A program made the position numbers and the translations under genes. DNA of 64,000 nt, from contig NZ_QAYE01000001.1 in the NCBI RefSeq assembly GCF_003053745.1, forward strand, positions 434,001-498,000. The letters are read 5' to 3'. Position 1 is the stretch's first letter, and every line of letters starts with the position of its first letter. The stretch is from Sphingomonas faeni. Lineage in GTDB: Bacteria; Pseudomonadota; Alphaproteobacteria; Sphingomonadales; Sphingomonadaceae. A model generated the notes under the pieces. The model searched no databases. It was not told the origin of the DNA and worked only from the letters and a program-made list of their open reading frames with translations. Of the stretch, positions 63,198-64,000 are shown one piece after another.

Positions 63198-64000
63198 GTG
63201 GCACTCGATCTCTCTACTCTCTACGTCGTCGCAGGCTTCGGCCTGCTGATCGCCGGGTTCATCCACCTCATCCCGCTGGCAACCGGTCGGTTCGGGTCGT
63301 GGGCAGGGCTATGGGGCGCCGGCCACCTGATCGCCGGGTGCGGCGCGCTGATGGCGGTGCTCAATGATCGGATCGGTCTCCCCTGGGCGCCCAGCATCGG
63401 CAACCCCGCGGTGGTGATGGGCTATGCGCTGATTGCCGGCGCGGTCGTGAAGTTCAGCCGCCCCGACGCGCGCCTGACGTCCCTGCTGGCGATCGCCGCG
63501 ATCGTCGGCCTGCCCCTGTGGTTCACCCACGACCCGGCGCATTTCCACCTCCGCGTCGCCTATCTCAGCGTCATCCGCGCCGGGTTCGACCTCGTCGTGG
63601 TGATCGTCGCCATCCGTCTCGCACGCCGGGAGTCGCTACAGACCGGCTGGATCGTCGCCGCGCTGTTCGCGGTCACCGTGCCGATGTTCCTCGGTCGCGC
63701 CTGGCTGGCTTACGGCGACCGCATCGGCACGCAACTGACCGGCCGTCATGATGACTTCGGCGCATGGCTCGCGGCGGGGCAGATCGCCTTCATCATCTTC
63801 CGCGCCTTCTCGCTGCTGATCCTCCAGGCCGAGCGCGGCCAGAACCTGCTGCTCGATCAGATGGAGCGCGACTGGCTCACCGGCGCGTTCAACCGCGCCG
63901 GACTGGACCGCATCGCGCAGACCTTCACGGGCCGTCTTGCGCCGCGCACCCTGACGCTGATGATGCTGGATCTCGATCGCTTCAAGGCGCTCAACGACAC
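63198..64000 (+). CDS. membrane-bound GGDEF protein, 5' part only
   Basis: The gene runs off the right edge; about 267 residues are visible. A GTG start at 63198 (MALDLSTLYVVAG) gives five to six membrane helices in the first 200 residues (for example FGLLIAGFIHLIPLA, LIAGCGALMAVL, LLAIAAIVGLPLWF, FDLVVVIVAIRLA and WIVAALFAVTVPMFLG). A linker QAERGQNLLLDQMERDWLTGAFNRAGLDRIA then opens a GGDEF domain with LMMLDLDRFKALND, the metal-binding Asp strand. The GGDEF motif itself is outside the window, so activity as a diguanylate cyclase cannot be judged. Confidence 0.85.
   Translation, partial: MALDLSTLYVVAGFGLLIAGFIHLIPLATGRFGSWAGLWGAGHLIAGCGALMAVLNDRIGLPWAPSIGNPAVVMGYALIAGAVVKFSRPDARLTSLLAIAAIVGLPLWFTHDPAHFHLRVAYLSVIRAGFDLVVVIVAIRLARRESLQTGWIVAALFAVTVPMFLGRAWLAYGDRIGTQLTGRHDDFGAWLAAGQIAFIIFRAFSLLILQAERGQNLLLDQMERDWLTGAFNRAGLDRIAQTFTGRLAPRTLTLMMLDLDRFKALND

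Overview
The window reads as chromosomal DNA of a sphingomonad (Alphaproteobacteria, Sphingomonadales, most likely Sphingomonas). The evidence is high GC outside the first 5.6 kb, the gene set (NodT-type outer-membrane factor with a MacAB-like pump, XrtA-type asparagine synthase, phenylalanine hydroxylase, alphaproteobacterial sdh and mdh-suc-lpd loci) and a large family of paired palindromic repeats. The assignment rests on family recognition by eye, not on a search.

Region 1 (1-7627) is the right end of an integrated island whose left end lies outside the window. It holds the 3' part of an OLD-type ATPase/TOPRIM nuclease gene, four small accessory genes, a complete three-gene ABC-three-component (ABC-3C) conflict system (Mrr-like nuclease effector, middle component, SMC/Rad50-like ATPase), a DNA adenine methylase gene fused antisense to a tyrosine integrase gene, and the target tRNA-Arg(CCG). 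The OLD and ABC-3C genes look distinctly AT-richer than their neighbours.

Region 2 (7679-24662) is core and envelope chromosome: nth, dapB, a coupled nucleotidyltransferase / Tam41-like / lipid kinase trio, a DUF2141 protein, a flippase, an asparagine synthase, then a second surface-lipid cluster (CDP-alcohol phosphotransferase, TagB/TagF-like transferase, sugar-nucleotide pyrophosphorylase), an MscS channel, and a trehalose operon otsB-GH15-otsA.

Region 3 (24663-46170) has a tripartite macrolide-type exporter, a molybdenum aldehyde/xanthine oxidoreductase operon with two tandem catalytic subunits plus XdhC and MocA maturation factors, glycerophosphodiester phosphodiesterase, phhA, prmA, an SDR gene, and two tandem soluble chemoreceptor-like proteins.

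Region 4 (46423-62119) is a TCA-cycle block: sdhCDA, then a small membrane protein, a MazEF-type module and a ClpP-like gene before sdhB; then a thioesterase, zapE, mdh, sucD, sucA, sucB and lpd. Every gap from mdh to lpd carries a paired palindromic repeat, and two of the gaps also contain a small GIY-YIG nuclease gene. The first nuclease gene sits exactly between the two arms of one repeat. sucC is absent from its usual place. The window ends in a repeat-rich, gene-free kilobase and the 5' part of a membrane-bound GGDEF protein gene.

The two most interesting systems are the ABC-3C cassette in the tRNA-Arg island and the GIY-YIG/palindrome modules, which look like a REP/RAYT-style nuclease-plus-non-autonomous-repeat family.
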